52,641 nucleotides of DNA from an uncultured Roseiflexus sp. (GCA_937935075.1 CALGYB010000099.1:1-52641); one strand, 5' to 3'; shown: positions 1 to 8,603, counted from the first letter of the stretch. Made by a program: numbers and translations. The notes: generated by a model from the letters alone, not told the origin.

Positions 1-132
1 TGGATGGCGCGCTTTCGCCGGCTGGCGCGCGATGATGAGCGGTTGCCGGAGACCTTGGCGGGATTGCATGTTCTGGCCTTTGCGATGCTCATGCTAAAGC
101 GGTTCATTACCGTTATGCTCGAAAGTACATAA
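1..132 (+). CDS. IS5-family transposase, C-terminal end (partial at window edge)
   Basis: An open frame enters the window and ends with TAA at 130-132, giving the last 43 residues of a protein. The stretch RRLARDDERLPETLAGLHV is typical of the extreme C-terminus of IS5-superfamily DDE transposases, in which a basic RRL..D.ERLPET motif is followed by a hydrophobic helix (here LAFAMLMLKRF). The catalytic residues would lie upstream of the window, so activity cannot be judged. The stop lies only a few bases before a likely terminal inverted repeat, as expected at the right end of such an element. Family assignment is from motif recognition only. Confidence 0.75.
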   Translation, partial: WMARFRRLARDDERLPETLAGLHVLAFAMLMLKRFITVMLEST

Positions 133-139
133 CAGGCTC
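1..139 (+). mobile_element. Right end of an IS5-like insertion sequence
   Basis: The transposase tail is followed at once by CATAACAGGCTC (128-139). Its complement, GAGCCTGTTATG, resembles the tips of many IS5-group elements. A CTAG/TAG sequence at the outer edge (139-142) could be part of a short target duplication. The left end is outside the window, so the boundary and duplication cannot be confirmed. Confidence 0.5.
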
Positions 140-239
140 TAGGAGAGGCGTTGCACCGCAACGTCTTGCAACGTTGAAGGTTGAACGTTGCGCGAGGCGA
201 GAAACCCGGTTCCTGGTTCTCAGAACCTCTGACCATCGT

Positions 240-268
240 TTGCGGCGCCCTCCTGAAGGTGGTACTAT
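240..268 (+). promoter_or_regulatory. Candidate sigma-70 promoter for the Uma2 gene
   Basis: TTGCGG (240-245) is separated by 17 bases from TACTAT (263-268), which carries an upstream TGG extension typical of an extended -10. Transcription would start near 275 and leave about 33 bases before the ATG at 308. The -35 is poor and the -10 good, so support is moderate. The rest of 133-307 holds short 'aacgtt' repeats and a 'ggttctcag' tract. Confidence 0.4.
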
Positions 269-307
269 ACCCGACGCCGGCATCCTGTCGATGAGCGAGG
301 GAGACGT

Positions 308-916
308 ATGACGGTCGAAGCGCACGCCGATTCGTTGAGAATAACCCGCAGTGACGGGCTGGAAGTCGATCTCGCGCCGCTTCAGGGTCTCTGGACGGAG
401 GAGCAGTATCTGCGTCTCACCGAACAGACCAACCTCCTGATAGAGTTTACTGACGGTTGTATCGAGGTGCTGCCGATGCCCACCAGTCGCCATCAGACGA
501 TCCTGCTCCTCCTGTACGAACGACTGAAAGCGGCAGTGCCGGGAGGAAAAGTGCTGGTGGCGCCGCTGCGGTTGCGCCTGCGACCCGGCAAGTTTCGTGA
601 CCCCGATATTGTGTTGTTGCAGTCTGCTGACGATCCGCGCTATCAGGACGCATTCTGGCCTGGCGCCGACCTTGTGGTTGAGGTTGTCAGCCCCGACCGA
701 CCGGAGCGTGATACCGAAGAGAAAGTGCGCGACTACGCCGGGGCGGGCATCCCCGAATACTGGATTGTCAATCCGCTCGATGAGACGGTGACGGTGTTGA
801 CGCTCGCAGGAGAAGCGTACACGCCGCACGGCGTCTTTCGTCGGGGGCAGCGCGCGCGCTCGAAGTTGCTCGATGGTTTTGGCGTCGTGGTTGATGAGAT
901 TTTTGATGTGCAATAG
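308..916 (+). CDS. Uma2-family (DUF820) restriction-endonuclease-fold protein
   Basis: A 202-residue protein with the PD-(D/E)XK layout of Uma2/DUF820 proteins: RDPDIVLL supplies the first acidic residue (about D100), VVEVVSP the Glu (about E125) and EEKVRDY the Lys (about K139), followed by the usual GIPEYWIVNP strand. The family is greatly expanded in Chloroflexota, cyanobacteria and other multicellular or filamentous bacteria. Its members are predicted nucleases whose cellular role is generally unknown. GAGGGAG precedes the ATG by four bases, supporting this start. It ends 13 bases before a thioredoxin-like lipoprotein gene, so the two may be co-transcribed, though no functional link is evident. 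Confidence 0.85.
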   Translation: MTVEAHADSLRITRSDGLEVDLAPLQGLWTEEQYLRLTEQTNLLIEFTDGCIEVLPMPTSRHQTILLLLYERLKAAVPGGKVLVAPLRLRLRPGKFRDPDIVLLQSADDPRYQDAFWPGADLVVEVVSPDRPERDTEEKVRDYAGAGIPEYWIVNPLDETVTVLTLAGEAYTPHGVFRRGQRARSKLLDGFGVVVDEIFDVQ

Positions 917-929
917 CAGGGAAACACGT

Positions 930-1874
930 ATGCGCTCTCGATGGTTGATACTGCTCCTGACGACGCTGCTGATCGCTGCGTGCGGACAGCAGCCGACGCG
1001 CACCGGCGGTCCGGTGACGCCGGTCTTCGCCTTTACCGAAGCAGTGGTTGGTCCGAATCGCATCGCGCTGGGGCTGGTGCGTGACGGTTCACCCGTCAAT
1101 GATCCAGGGGCGAAGATTCATTTGCGCTTCTTCGACCTGAACGATACGAGTGCGCCGGTCAAGATCGAGGCGGATGCGATCTACTATGGCCAGGGATTGC
1201 CGGCGGCAATCTATGTCGCCTACCCGACATTCGACCGGGCGGGCAATTGGGGGATCGAGGTACAGACCACGCTCAGCGGTCAATCGGAGCCGAGCGTCGC
1301 GCGCTTGCGCCTTGAGGTGAAGGAGCGTTCAGAGGTTCCCAATGTGGGGGATCGAGCGATTTCAGTGAAGACGCCGACCGTCCGTGATGTGCCCGATCCA
1401 TCGCACCTCTCGTCAGGGCGCGTCGAAGACCTTTCGATGTATCAGATCAGTCTCGATGAGGCATTGCAAAACGGCAAACCGACCGCGCTGCTCTTCGCCA
1501 CGCCGGCCTTCTGCCGCACGGCGGTGTGCGCCCCCAGCCTGAGCGTGATGCAGGAGTTGCAGAAAACCTACGGCGACCGCATGAACTTTATTCACGTCGA
1601 GGTTTTCCGCTATCCGTTCCGCGAGTCGTTCGAGGCGCAGACGGCAATTTTCCAGAAACTGGCGCAGGAAGGGCGCGCGCCACGCCCTGAAGAGCGCAAT
1701 GTGGGGCTTTCCGACCCGATGATCGCGTGGGGATTGCAGTCGGAGCCGTGGCTGTTCCTGATCGATGCGAACGGCGTGATCGTGGCGCGGTACGAGGGCG
1801 GCATCACCCGCGAAGAAATGACCCCGGCGCTGGAGAACCTGATTGCGGGTAAGCCGCCGCAGGGCGGGGGGTGA
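930..1874 (+). CDS. Thioredoxin-fold lipoprotein
   Basis: Predicted 314-residue envelope lipoprotein. The N-terminus MRSRWLILLLTTLLIAAC gives a short basic head, a hydrophobic core and an IAAC lipobox with Cys18, which is why the ATG at 930 is preferred over earlier in-frame starts. Residues 30-130 look like an all-beta Ig-like domain. Residues 175-310 look like a thioredoxin-like domain: LLFATPAFCRTAVCAPSL carries two cysteines (about C195 and C200) after a beta strand, and EPWLFLIDANGVIVARYEG is the usual late strand-turn-strand. The cysteines are spaced C-x4-C, not the classical CxxC, so classical disulfide exchange is uncertain and a metal-delivery (SCO-like) role is also possible. Confidence 0.75.
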   Translation: MRSRWLILLLTTLLIAACGQQPTRTGGPVTPVFAFTEAVVGPNRIALGLVRDGSPVNDPGAKIHLRFFDLNDTSAPVKIEADAIYYGQGLPAAIYVAYPTFDRAGNWGIEVQTTLSGQSEPSVARLRLEVKERSEVPNVGDRAISVKTPTVRDVPDPSHLSSGRVEDLSMYQISLDEALQNGKPTALLFATPAFCRTAVCAPSLSVMQELQKTYGDRMNFIHVEVFRYPFRESFEAQTAIFQKLAQEGRAPRPEERNVGLSDPMIAWGLQSEPWLFLIDANGVIVARYEGGITREEMTPALENLIAGKPPQGGG

Positions 1875-2077
1875 TGTTTCAGAGCGCGGTTTCACCTGCC
1901 GTTGGAACCACAGAGGCATAGAGGGCACAGAGCCAAATGTGCGCCTTCGCGCCTGCACCCTTTGCACCTGGCATGTGAGGGCAAGGGGGCGCCCCTACGC
2001 ACCTGCAACGTGCGCTGGTGCGGCGCGACGCTATGTGCCGGCGCCGTGCAACGTCGTTACGTGGAACGTTCGCACGT
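1875..2077. repeat. Spacer built from dispersed short repeats
   Basis: This stretch between two tail-to-tail genes holds a 'ggaaccacagaggcatagag' tract (about 1904-1930), also found in variant form near 36.4 kb. It is followed by a 'gggggcgcccctac' palindrome (about 1985) and an array of 'aacgttcaacgt' motifs (about 2065-2095). No credible coding frame is present: frames that stay open here are Arg/Cys-rich and lack ribosome-binding sites. Confidence 0.6.
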
Positions 2078-2845
2078 TCAACGTTCAACGTGCATTCCCG
2101 CTTCCTGTACAAACGCCTGGAACACCCGCGCCCAACGCGGATCGGCGTTGTTCCACAGCATCTCCGGGTGACACTGCACTCCCACGACCCATGCGGGTGA
2201 CACAGCCTCAACTGCTTCGATAACCCCATCAGGGGCGCGGGCGGTCACGCGCAGCGCCGGCGCAACGTCGCGGAGCGCCTGGTGATGGAGCGTGTTGACC
2301 ATCACTTCTGTCGCGCCGAGCAGATCGGCAAGGCGCGCGCCGCGCTCGATGACGATAGGGTGCGCCAGATGCGCCATATCCTTGCGGTCGGTCGACTCGT
2401 TGTGGTTCAGGGCGCCTTCGATTTCGGCAGGAATATCCTGGTACAATGTACCGCCAAGCGCAACATTCAGCAGTTGAATGCCGCGGCAGATCGCCAGCAC
2501 TGGTTTTCCATCACGGATCGCCCATTGTGTCAATGTGATCTCGACATCGTCCTGTAAGGGATCGGGATCGCCCAATTTGGGATGGCGCGGAGCGCCGTAG
2601 CGCGCGGGATCGATGTCCTCGCCGCCAGCCAGGAGCAAGCCGTCAATCTGCTGATACAGCCTTTCCAGCACCTCACCGTTCGTCGTGAGATGGATGAGGA
2701 GCGGAGCGCCTCCAGCCGCTTCGATTGCCTGGAGGTACTCGATGACGTTGCCGTAGATTTTGGGAAACCAGGCGTCGTTTTGAGCGAAGAAGGCGATGCC
2801 CAGCAGACACGGAACGCCGATGATCGGTCGGTGTGTGTGGAACAC
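2078..2845 (-). CDS. Gamma-glutamyl-gamma-aminobutyrate hydrolase family (peptidase C26) amidotransferase-like protein
   Basis: A 255-residue cytosolic class-I glutamine-amidotransferase-like hydrolase of the PuuD/C26 type. Seen in the sequence: the family opening RPIIGVPC, the oxyanion-loop region LLAGGEDIDPARYG, the nucleophile elbow LAICRGIQLLN (C120), and GVQCHPEM with the His/Glu pair (H226, E228). The GTG at 2845 is chosen because GAGGAG lies six bases upstream and the family fold begins directly after it. A longer frame reaching 3166 only adds low-complexity sequence translated from repeats. Family members cleave gamma-glutamyl amides in polyamine catabolism or related pathways; substrate specificity cannot be read here. 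Confidence 0.88.
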   Translation of the reverse strand: MFHTHRPIIGVPCLLGIAFFAQNDAWFPKIYGNVIEYLQAIEAAGGAPLLIHLTTNGEVLERLYQQIDGLLLAGGEDIDPARYGAPRHPKLGDPDPLQDDVEITLTQWAIRDGKPVLAICRGIQLLNVALGGTLYQDIPAEIEGALNHNESTDRKDMAHLAHPIVIERGARLADLLGATEVMVNTLHHQALRDVAPALRVTARAPDGVIEAVEAVSPAWVVGVQCHPEMLWNNADPRWARVFQAFVQEAGMHVER

Positions 2846-2884
2846 AGGGAACTCCTCGTCACTGTTTCTGTACAGACATATCGT

Positions 2885-2893
2885 ATCATACCA
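2885..2893 (-). promoter_or_regulatory. Extended -10 promoter element for the C26 hydrolase
   Basis: Read on the minus strand, TGGTATGAT (2893 to 2885) is an extended -10 with a good TATGAT core. It would start transcription around 2878, leaving about 33 bases to the GTG at 2845. No convincing -35 lies 17 bases further up, as is common for extended -10 promoters. Confidence 0.4.
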
Positions 2894-3300
2894 GCAGACC
2901 TTAACGGTTGGGGACGTCTTTGACCTCTTTTGCGAGCCGTTGCACGCAACGGCTCTGCGGGCGCCGCTCCCGTCGCCCGGGCGAGCCAGCGGCGCGCCCC
3001 TCCCTGCACCCTGCCCCCGTCGTCCGGGCGCGCCAGTGGCGGGGTGCAGGCATGATTTGACAGGAACCACTGCGGTTCTGGCAGACGGCGCCCGCGCCCT
3101 CCCTGCACCCTGCACCTGTCCCCGGACGCGCCAGCGGCGCGCCCCTATGTCGCCCGGAACGTACAACGTTCAACGGTTCGCGCCATTGTGCTGTATCACG
3201 GCGCGCCATTGCGGTGCAACGTCTCTACCGCTTCAATCTTCCCGCCTGCAACCCCTCCCGCCTCTCGCCTCGATTTGACACCCGCACCGGCGGCGGTGGT
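2894..3300. repeat. Repeat-rich spacer between divergent genes
   Basis: This spacer contains imperfect direct copies of a 'ccctccctgcaccctgc' segment followed by a 'ccgggcgcgccag' hairpin-prone segment (near 2995-3045 and 3098-3150), plus another 'gtacaacgttcaac' tract near 3165. Frames that run through it are Arg/Pro/Gly-rich on both strands and are not believable genes. Confidence 0.55.
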
Positions 3301-3348
3301 AGACGGCGGGCTGGTCGTGTTTCCGGCGAACCCGCCTCTGGCCTCGAC

Positions 3349-3377
3349 TTGACACCCGCATCGGCGGCGGCTATGAT
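3349..3377 (+). promoter_or_regulatory. Strong sigma-70 promoter for the FAH-family gene
   Basis: A perfect TTGACA (3349-3354), a spacer of exactly 17 bases, and TATGAT (3372-3377). Transcription would begin near 3384, leaving a leader of about 25 bases that ends in AAAGGAG six bases before the ATG at 3409. A second near-identical block lies 74 bases upstream (TTGACA at 3275-3280 with a similar spacer), but it has GGTAGA where the -10 should be. It therefore looks like a duplicated, inactive copy. Confidence 0.75.
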
Positions 3378-3408
3378 CCGCGCACCGTGCATCCCAAAGG
3401 AGTAAGCC

Positions 3409-4413
3409 ATGCGTCTGGTCACGTTTCAGTTTATTGACCGGCAACCACGCGTTGGGGCGGTGATGGGCGACACCATCATCGACCTGGCTGCCGCAGCGCC
3501 GCTGGTGTTCGACGATCCGCCTCCGCCTCCCTGGAGTCTGCTCGATGTGCTGGAAGGGACGCCGGATGGTATGGGTCTCGATGGGGCAGCGGAGATTGCG
3601 GCGGCAGTGATCGATCAGATCAGCGGCGCTGATGACGAGCGCATGGGAACCACGCAGTATGGACCGCTGACGATTGGCGGCGTCGAGATGCTGATCCCGC
3701 TCGATGAAACGCGCCTGCTGGCGCCGCTGCCGCACCCTTCAAGTCTGCGCTGCTTCGAGGCAAGCGAACAGCACATGGCTGCGCTTGCCCGTCTTCACGG
3801 GGGCGGCGTGCCGTACTACTGGTACGAACGCCCGCTCTTCACCTTCGGCAACCACGCCGCCGTCTACGGACCCGATGCGCAGATACCGCTGCCGCGCACG
3901 ATGGCGTTCGATTACGAACTCGAAGTCGCCTGCGTCATTGGTCGCGCCGGTCGTAACATTTCCCCTGAGGAGGCGAACGATTACATCGCCGGGTACATGC
4001 TGCTGAACGACTGGACGGCGCGTGATGTTCAGCACGAAGAACTGATTGCAGGGTTTGCCTTCAGCAAAAGCAAGGACGCCGCCACATCGCTCGGACCCTG
4101 GCTTGCCACACCCGAAGAACTGGACGAATACGCGCTTGACGGCGGGCATTTCAATCTCGTCGTGATCGCCCGCGTCAATGGCGTCGAACAGTCGCGCGGC
4201 AACCTCCGCGACTTGACCTACACCTTCGCGCAGATGATCGCCGCGGCTTCACAGGATTGCACGTTGTACCCCGGCGACATCATCGCCTGTGGTGCGATCG
4301 GCGGTTCGCTCCTCGAGTCGACCGACGGTCGAGGTCCCTGGCTCGAACCCAACGATCTGGTCGAACTCGAGGCTGCCGGTCTCGGCGCCCTCCGAAACCG
4401 CATTGTTGCGTGA
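3409..4413 (+). CDS. Fumarylacetoacetate hydrolase family protein
   Basis: A 334-residue FAH-superfamily enzyme. Known members are metal-dependent hydrolases, decarboxylases or isomerases acting on beta-keto or oxo acids in aromatic and sugar-acid catabolism. The sequence shows an N-terminal segment starting MRLVTFQF, the metal-ligand region around FDYELEVACVIGRAGRNIS, the loop GYMLLNDWTARDVQHEEL, the family's SKSKDAATSLGPWLATPEEL, and the C-terminal LYPGDIIACGAIGGS. The start is fixed by AAAGGAG six bases upstream and by the strong promoter before it. The stop codon overlaps the GTG start of the next gene. The exact substrate is not deducible. Confidence 0.9.
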   Translation: MRLVTFQFIDRQPRVGAVMGDTIIDLAAAAPLVFDDPPPPPWSLLDVLEGTPDGMGLDGAAEIAAAVIDQISGADDERMGTTQYGPLTIGGVEMLIPLDETRLLAPLPHPSSLRCFEASEQHMAALARLHGGGVPYYWYERPLFTFGNHAAVYGPDAQIPLPRTMAFDYELEVACVIGRAGRNISPEEANDYIAGYMLLNDWTARDVQHEELIAGFAFSKSKDAATSLGPWLATPEELDEYALDGGHFNLVVIARVNGVEQSRGNLRDLTYTFAQMIAAASQDCTLYPGDIIACGAIGGSLLESTDGRGPWLEPNDLVELEAAGLGALRNRIVA

Positions 4414-6554
4414 GCGCGTGTCCGCAAAAGTTCATTGGACGGGTGAAGGCGCCGCCTGTGCCTCTCCAACGCTTTTCCTGGTTCCATCTCTTCGTAATAG
4501 CACTGGCGGCGCTGTTGATGGCCACGGGTGCAGCCATTGGCGCCGGTCCGCCGCTCTGCGACGTTGGCGCGGGTGAAGATGTCGGATGCGCCCGTGGCTT
4601 TGAGACGCGCGAACGTGATGGGTATGGGTCGTTTCGCTGGACGGACGGACATGCAGGTATGGTCCTCGCTGCTGCTGGATATGGCGGTCCACATATTATC
4701 GAAGTCGTGATGGCAGCCCCTCGTCCACCTGATGCACCCCGACCGTCCACGTTGTTCTCGACCAGCGCCGCCTCGATCATCGTTCCGCTGTCGGATGCGC
4801 CCCGGCGCTATCGTCTCATGCATCCACCCGGTTTTCCGGCGGGGGATGCCATGCGCATAACGATCCAGAGCGATACCTGGAAGCCGCCCGGCGATCGCCG
4901 CAGTCTCGGCGTTCTCGTGTATCGGGCGCGAGCGAAGCCGCTCGGTGCGCCTGTACTGCCCTCGGTGCAGCACACCTTCGCGTTGCTGGCGATTGGTCTT
5001 GCGGCTGCGCTTGTGGCGCCTCCGGGGGTGCGCCCTGCAGTGCACACCGCCATTGCACTTGCTGCCATCGGGGTATGGGGCGCGCTGTGGGTCTGGCTGC
5101 CGGCGCGCACCGCGCCATTTCTGCCGCTCTATGCGCTTCTGCTGGGGAGTGCGGCGCTCCTGTTCATCCGCGCAGAGCGACGCGCACCGCAGCGGCAAAG
5201 GCGAACCTGGAGGGAACCCGCGTGGCTGGCGGCCATCGGCGGCGTGGCGCTCGATGCGCTCTTTGTCGCCGGCATTGCGCGTGGTTGGTGGGTTGTGCCG
5301 GTGATTGCAGCACAGGCGGCGCTCGTCGTATGGGGAATGGGGAGCGCTGCCGGACGCTCCTGGTCGCTGACCGACCTGCTGCGGATCGCGCTGGCGGTTC
5401 GTCTGCTGGCGCTCCTGGCGCGCCTGCTCAGCGGCGAAATCGGCAGCGACCCGGACGTTGAACTGTTCTACAACTACGGGCGCGCCACGCTGGAACTGGG
5501 TCTGCCGGTCGTCGAGTATCCTTCTGGCGCGCTGATCCCGTGGGCAGTGCTGGCGCTCCCTGCAAGCCGTGAATGCTTTGCGCTGGCATTACCGCTCTTG
5601 AACACCGCCGCCGACCTGTTCATCGTTTGGGCGATCTGGCAGGTGGGTGTTCAGCGCCGTGCAGCAGAAGAAAGTGACAGCGCAGCGGCGCCAGCGTGCT
5701 TCTATGCGCTGTCGCCGCTGTTGCTCCCCTTCTGGCACGGCAAGTACGACGCGCTGCCAACGGCGTTTCTGGCGCTGGGGCTGGCGGCGTTTGCACAACG
5801 GCGCATGGGTTGGAGCGGTGTGGCGCTTGGCATTGGCGGCGCGCTGAAGTGGACGCCGTGGCTGGCAGCGCCTGTGCTGGCGCTTGGATTGATGCGCTCA
5901 CGCCGCACGTTCGCGCCTGCGTCATTGCTGGCATTTGCCGCGGGCGGGGCGGTTGCAGTTGCAGCAATGTCTCTTCCGTTTGCTTTGATGAATTGGGAAC
6001 GTTTTCTGGCGCCATACACGTTACAGGGCGGGCGCGCCATCACCGGGGAAAGCCTCTGGTTCCCGGCGTTCCTGCTCAGCACGCCGGAGTACTGGTCGCG
6101 CCTGCCGGCGCCGTGGGGTTCGGTCGAAACAGGTCGAGTGTTCCTGGGGATGGCGATTGCTGTTCAGGGTATGGCGCTGGCGGGGCTGATCCTGAACGCA
6201 TTACGATTGTCGCTCCCGGTGTGGCGGCTGATAGCGCTGGCGGCGCTGGCGCCGGCCACATTCCTGCTGCTCAACCGCGTCTTCAGCCCGCAGTACATGG
6301 TGACGATAACGGCAGCGGCGCTGATTGCCAGCGCCGCTGTTGGTGTTCCTTCATCTGTGGTCCGCCGGATTATTCTGTTGTTGACCCTTGCTCAGGCTGC
6401 CAATCTGCTGGTCTGGCCCAATACGGTTTCCTGGTGGCCTCTGGCATCGACGGTCATGTTCGTGACTTCGCTAAGCGCCTTGGCGTGGCTCTTTGCATCT
6501 GCGGTTCGATTACCGTCCCACTTCCATCACCGTGGGGAAGGCGCCGATCTGTAG
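4410..6554 (+). CDS. Large polytopic membrane protein, GT-C/GT87-like glycosyltransferase
   Basis: About 714 residues with one N-terminal membrane segment (FVIALAALLMATGAAIGAG), a beta-rich extracytoplasmic domain of about 200 residues, then ten or more membrane segments to the end. The motif ELFYNYGRATLELGLPVVEYPSG and the late FLLLNRVFSPQYMV resemble GT87/DUF2029-type GT-C enzymes, which use polyprenyl-phosphate sugars on the outer membrane face. The GTG at 4410 overlaps the previous stop (GTGA), implying translational coupling; a GTG at 4443 is an alternative start. The 3' end overlaps the convergent SnoaL-like gene by 45 bases. Function is inferred from topology and weak motifs. Confidence 0.6.
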   Translation: MSACPQKFIGRVKAPPVPLQRFSWFHLFVIALAALLMATGAAIGAGPPLCDVGAGEDVGCARGFETRERDGYGSFRWTDGHAGMVLAAAGYGGPHIIEVVMAAPRPPDAPRPSTLFSTSAASIIVPLSDAPRRYRLMHPPGFPAGDAMRITIQSDTWKPPGDRRSLGVLVYRARAKPLGAPVLPSVQHTFALLAIGLAAALVAPPGVRPAVHTAIALAAIGVWGALWVWLPARTAPFLPLYALLLGSAALLFIRAERRAPQRQRRTWREPAWLAAIGGVALDALFVAGIARGWWVVPVIAAQAALVVWGMGSAAGRSWSLTDLLRIALAVRLLALLARLLSGEIGSDPDVELFYNYGRATLELGLPVVEYPSGALIPWAVLALPASRECFALALPLLNTAADLFIVWAIWQVGVQRRAAEESDSAAAPACFYALSPLLLPFWHGKYDALPTAFLALGLAAFAQRRMGWSGVALGIGGALKWTPWLAAPVLALGLMRSRRTFAPASLLAFAAGGAVAVAAMSLPFALMNWERFLAPYTLQGGRAITGESLWFPAFLLSTPEYWSRLPAPWGSVETGRVFLGMAIAVQGMALAGLILNALRLSLPVWRLIALAALAPATFLLLNRVFSPQYMVTITAAALIASAAVGVPSSVVRRIILLLTLAQAANLLVWPNTVSWWPLASTVMFVTSLSALAWLFASAVRLPSHFHHRGEGADL

Positions 6555-6944
6555 CATCATCGCCGAACCGTCATAACTCCACCATGCCTCAGCGATCTTG
6601 CCTTCCACAAACCGCTCGATCGTCACTCCCTGGAGGGTGACCGCATTGTAGCTTGGCGGAATTGACCCATAGAATCCCGTGTGCGTACCGGTCCAGCTCC
6701 AGCGAACCGCGACCCGGTCGCGCTCGGCAATCAGGTCTTCGATCGTCATGTGCATATCCGGGAACGCGGTGCGTAAGCGTTCGATCCAGCGTTTGAGCGC
6801 TTTCGCATTGCGCACCTGATGCGCCGATGGGTCATGATTGACAAATCCGGGGGCGAACACTTCGTCGATGACTTCAAGCCGACCCTGGTTCCATGCGGCT
6901 TCGGCGACATATCGCGCGATCGCACGATTTGCTTCGACATACAT
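6510..6944 (-). CDS. SnoaL-like / ester-cyclase family protein
   Basis: A 144-residue single-domain protein of the cystatin-like alpha+beta barrel type. The sequence shows ARYVAEAAWNQGRLEVIDEV, FAPGFVNHDPSAHQV, FPDMHMTIEDLIAERDRVAVRW, GTHTGFYGSIPPS and a final IAEAWWSYDG strand, the order seen in SnoaL-type ester cyclases and related NTF2-like proteins. The ATG at 6944 has AAGGAGG about eight bases upstream, so the longer upstream frame is discarded. Family members range from polyketide cyclases to proteins of unknown role, and no substrate can be assigned. The gene ends inside the 3' end of the convergent membrane-protein gene. Confidence 0.82.
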   Translation of the reverse strand: MYVEANRAIARYVAEAAWNQGRLEVIDEVFAPGFVNHDPSAHQVRNAKALKRWIERLRTAFPDMHMTIEDLIAERDRVAVRWSWTGTHTGFYGSIPPSYNAVTLQGVTIERFVEGKIAEAWWSYDGSAMMLQIGAFPTVMEVGR

Positions 6945-7393
6945 CGGGAAAGCCTCCTTGTCTGTGCTGACGTTGCACCTCGGCAACATTGCCGATTTTG
7001 AGTAAGCGCGTCTTTGCGTCTCTGCCCGCCGCACAGCGTCGCCGAAAGTGACGACGCATCGCTGTCCGCGCCGGTTGCGTCAGAGGTGATGATACACGAG
7101 GGATGACCCTGCCGCATTCAAGGCGGAGTCATCCCTCTACCACTGCATGATACTCCTTGATCCAGTGATTTGAGTAGAGGTGTCCTGTCCAAAAGTAATC
7201 GTCTCGCAACTATTGGGTTCCCAGGGTTTTCCGTCCGGCAGAATGAGCAGGCTTGATGTTGCGACGTCATCAGCATGTGCGCTCTGGACGGAAGACCCTG
7301 CGCGTATTTCGTTGTATGATGCGTACAAGACACATGCGTGGCTGACATCTCTATCGAAGATCAGACATCGCAGGAAAATCTGGCGACAATATC
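6945..7393. other. 449-base spacer between divergent genes, with an inverted repeat
   Basis: No credible gene is seen in this spacer. A strong inverted repeat has arms GAGGGATGAC (7098-7107) and GTCATCCCTC (7128-7137), with a nested CCGC/GCGG stem between them. It has no T-run, so it does not look like an intrinsic terminator. It may be a regulator site, a small mobile-repeat relic or an RNA hairpin in the leader of either neighbour. The right half (7180-7380) is less GC-rich and otherwise featureless. Confidence 0.45.
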
Positions 7394-8557
7394 ATGACAA
7401 ACGTTATCATCATAGGCGGCGGCATCGGCGGGTTATGCGCCGCACTTGCCCTGCAACAGCGCAGCATTGACGCCGTGGTGTATGAACGCGCCGCCAAACC
7501 GCGCGATGCCGGCGCAGGGTTGGTGCTGTGGCCGAATGCCATAAGGGTCTTGCACGCACTTGGCGTGGGGGAAGCGGTCACTGCCGCAGGGGCGCGACTG
7601 ACCCGCTCGCAGATCCGGGCGGCGGATGGCAATGCGCTGTACGAAACCAACCTGGACGAACTGGCAGCCCGTTGCAGCGCACCGGTCATTGCGATCCATC
7701 GCGCGGCGCTCCATCGCGTTCTTGCGGATGCGCTCAAGCCGGGCACGCTCAGATTTGGCGCGCCATGCACCGGTTTCACACAGGATGCCCACTCGGTCGT
7801 TGCCCGGTTTCAGAATGGCAGTATTGCTCGCGCCGATCTCCTGATAGGGGCCGATGGCATTCACTCGGTCGTTCGCAAACAGATGTTTCCCAATATCCGG
7901 TTGCGCTATTCAGGATACACTGCCTGGCGCGGCGTCGTTGAAACAGCGGATGAATCCGCTCTGGGATTGACGTCCGAGTCGTGGGGACGGGGAGCGCGAT
8001 TCGGCATGGTGCGAATCGACCGCAGACGAGTCTACTGGTTTGCCACGCACAATCAGCCGGCAGGAGACGCCTCTTCTCCAGAGGAGCGGAAAATGCGCCT
8101 GCTGAAGATCTTCGGCGACTGGCACGATCCCATCCGGTATCTGCTGGAAGCCACACCCGCACCAGCGATCCTGCACAACGATATTTACGATATTCCGCCG
8201 TTCACACCCTGGACGCAGGGCCGCATCACGCTGCTGGGCGATGCCGCGCATCCCACCACTCCCAACATGGGGCAGGGCGCGTGCATGGCAATCGAGTCGG
8301 CGTATGTCCTGGCGCGATCATTGCGCGCCGAAACGGATTACCCCCTTGCTCTGCGCCGCTTTGAAGCGGAACGCCGCGCCCGCACCGCATGGGTGACAAA
8401 AACCTCGTGGCGCCTTGGCGCAGGTGCGCAGATTGCGAATCCAGTTCTGTGCAGTCTGCGCGCCTGGTTGGTTCGGTTGCTGCCAGAAGACGTGCTACAA
8501 TCGTTGTTCTATCGGGCGGCGCGATTCGATGTGACATGTGATCCCTTGTGCGACTGA
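7394..8557 (+). CDS. FAD-dependent monooxygenase (PHBH/UbiH-like)
   Basis: A 387-residue class-A flavoprotein monooxygenase. Seen: the Rossmann GGGIGGL at residues 8-14, the acidic end of strand 2 in VVYERAAKPR, the DG motif LLIGADGIHSVVR near residue 155, and the second FAD motif LLGDAAHPTTPNMGQGACMA near residue 280. Relatives hydroxylate aromatic or polycyclic substrates using NAD(P)H and oxygen; the substrate here is unknown. The start gives the usual four residues before the first strand. Only about 45 bases separate it from the next gene, and part of that gap is an invasive 'ggttctc' repeat, so co-transcription is possible but not proven. Confidence 0.88.
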   Translation: MTNVIIIGGGIGGLCAALALQQRSIDAVVYERAAKPRDAGAGLVLWPNAIRVLHALGVGEAVTAAGARLTRSQIRAADGNALYETNLDELAARCSAPVIAIHRAALHRVLADALKPGTLRFGAPCTGFTQDAHSVVARFQNGSIARADLLIGADGIHSVVRKQMFPNIRLRYSGYTAWRGVVETADESALGLTSESWGRGARFGMVRIDRRRVYWFATHNQPAGDASSPEERKMRLLKIFGDWHDPIRYLLEATPAPAILHNDIYDIPPFTPWTQGRITLLGDAAHPTTPNMGQGACMAIESAYVLARSLRAETDYPLALRRFEAERRARTAWVTKTSWRLGAGAQIANPVLCSLRAWLVRLLPEDVLQSLFYRAARFDVTCDPLCD

Positions 8558-8568
8558 CCGCAATCTGG

Positions 8569-8599
8569 TGTCAGTTCTCGGTTCTCGGTTCTCGGGCAT
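8569..8599. repeat. GGTTCTC-type dispersed repeat
   Basis: Three tandem copies of 'gttctcg' sit in the gap before the glycosidase gene. They are the reverse complement of the GAGAACCGAGAAC family found at 27200-27235 and 49703-49811. Confidence 0.6.
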
Positions 8600-8603
8600 C
8601 GTC

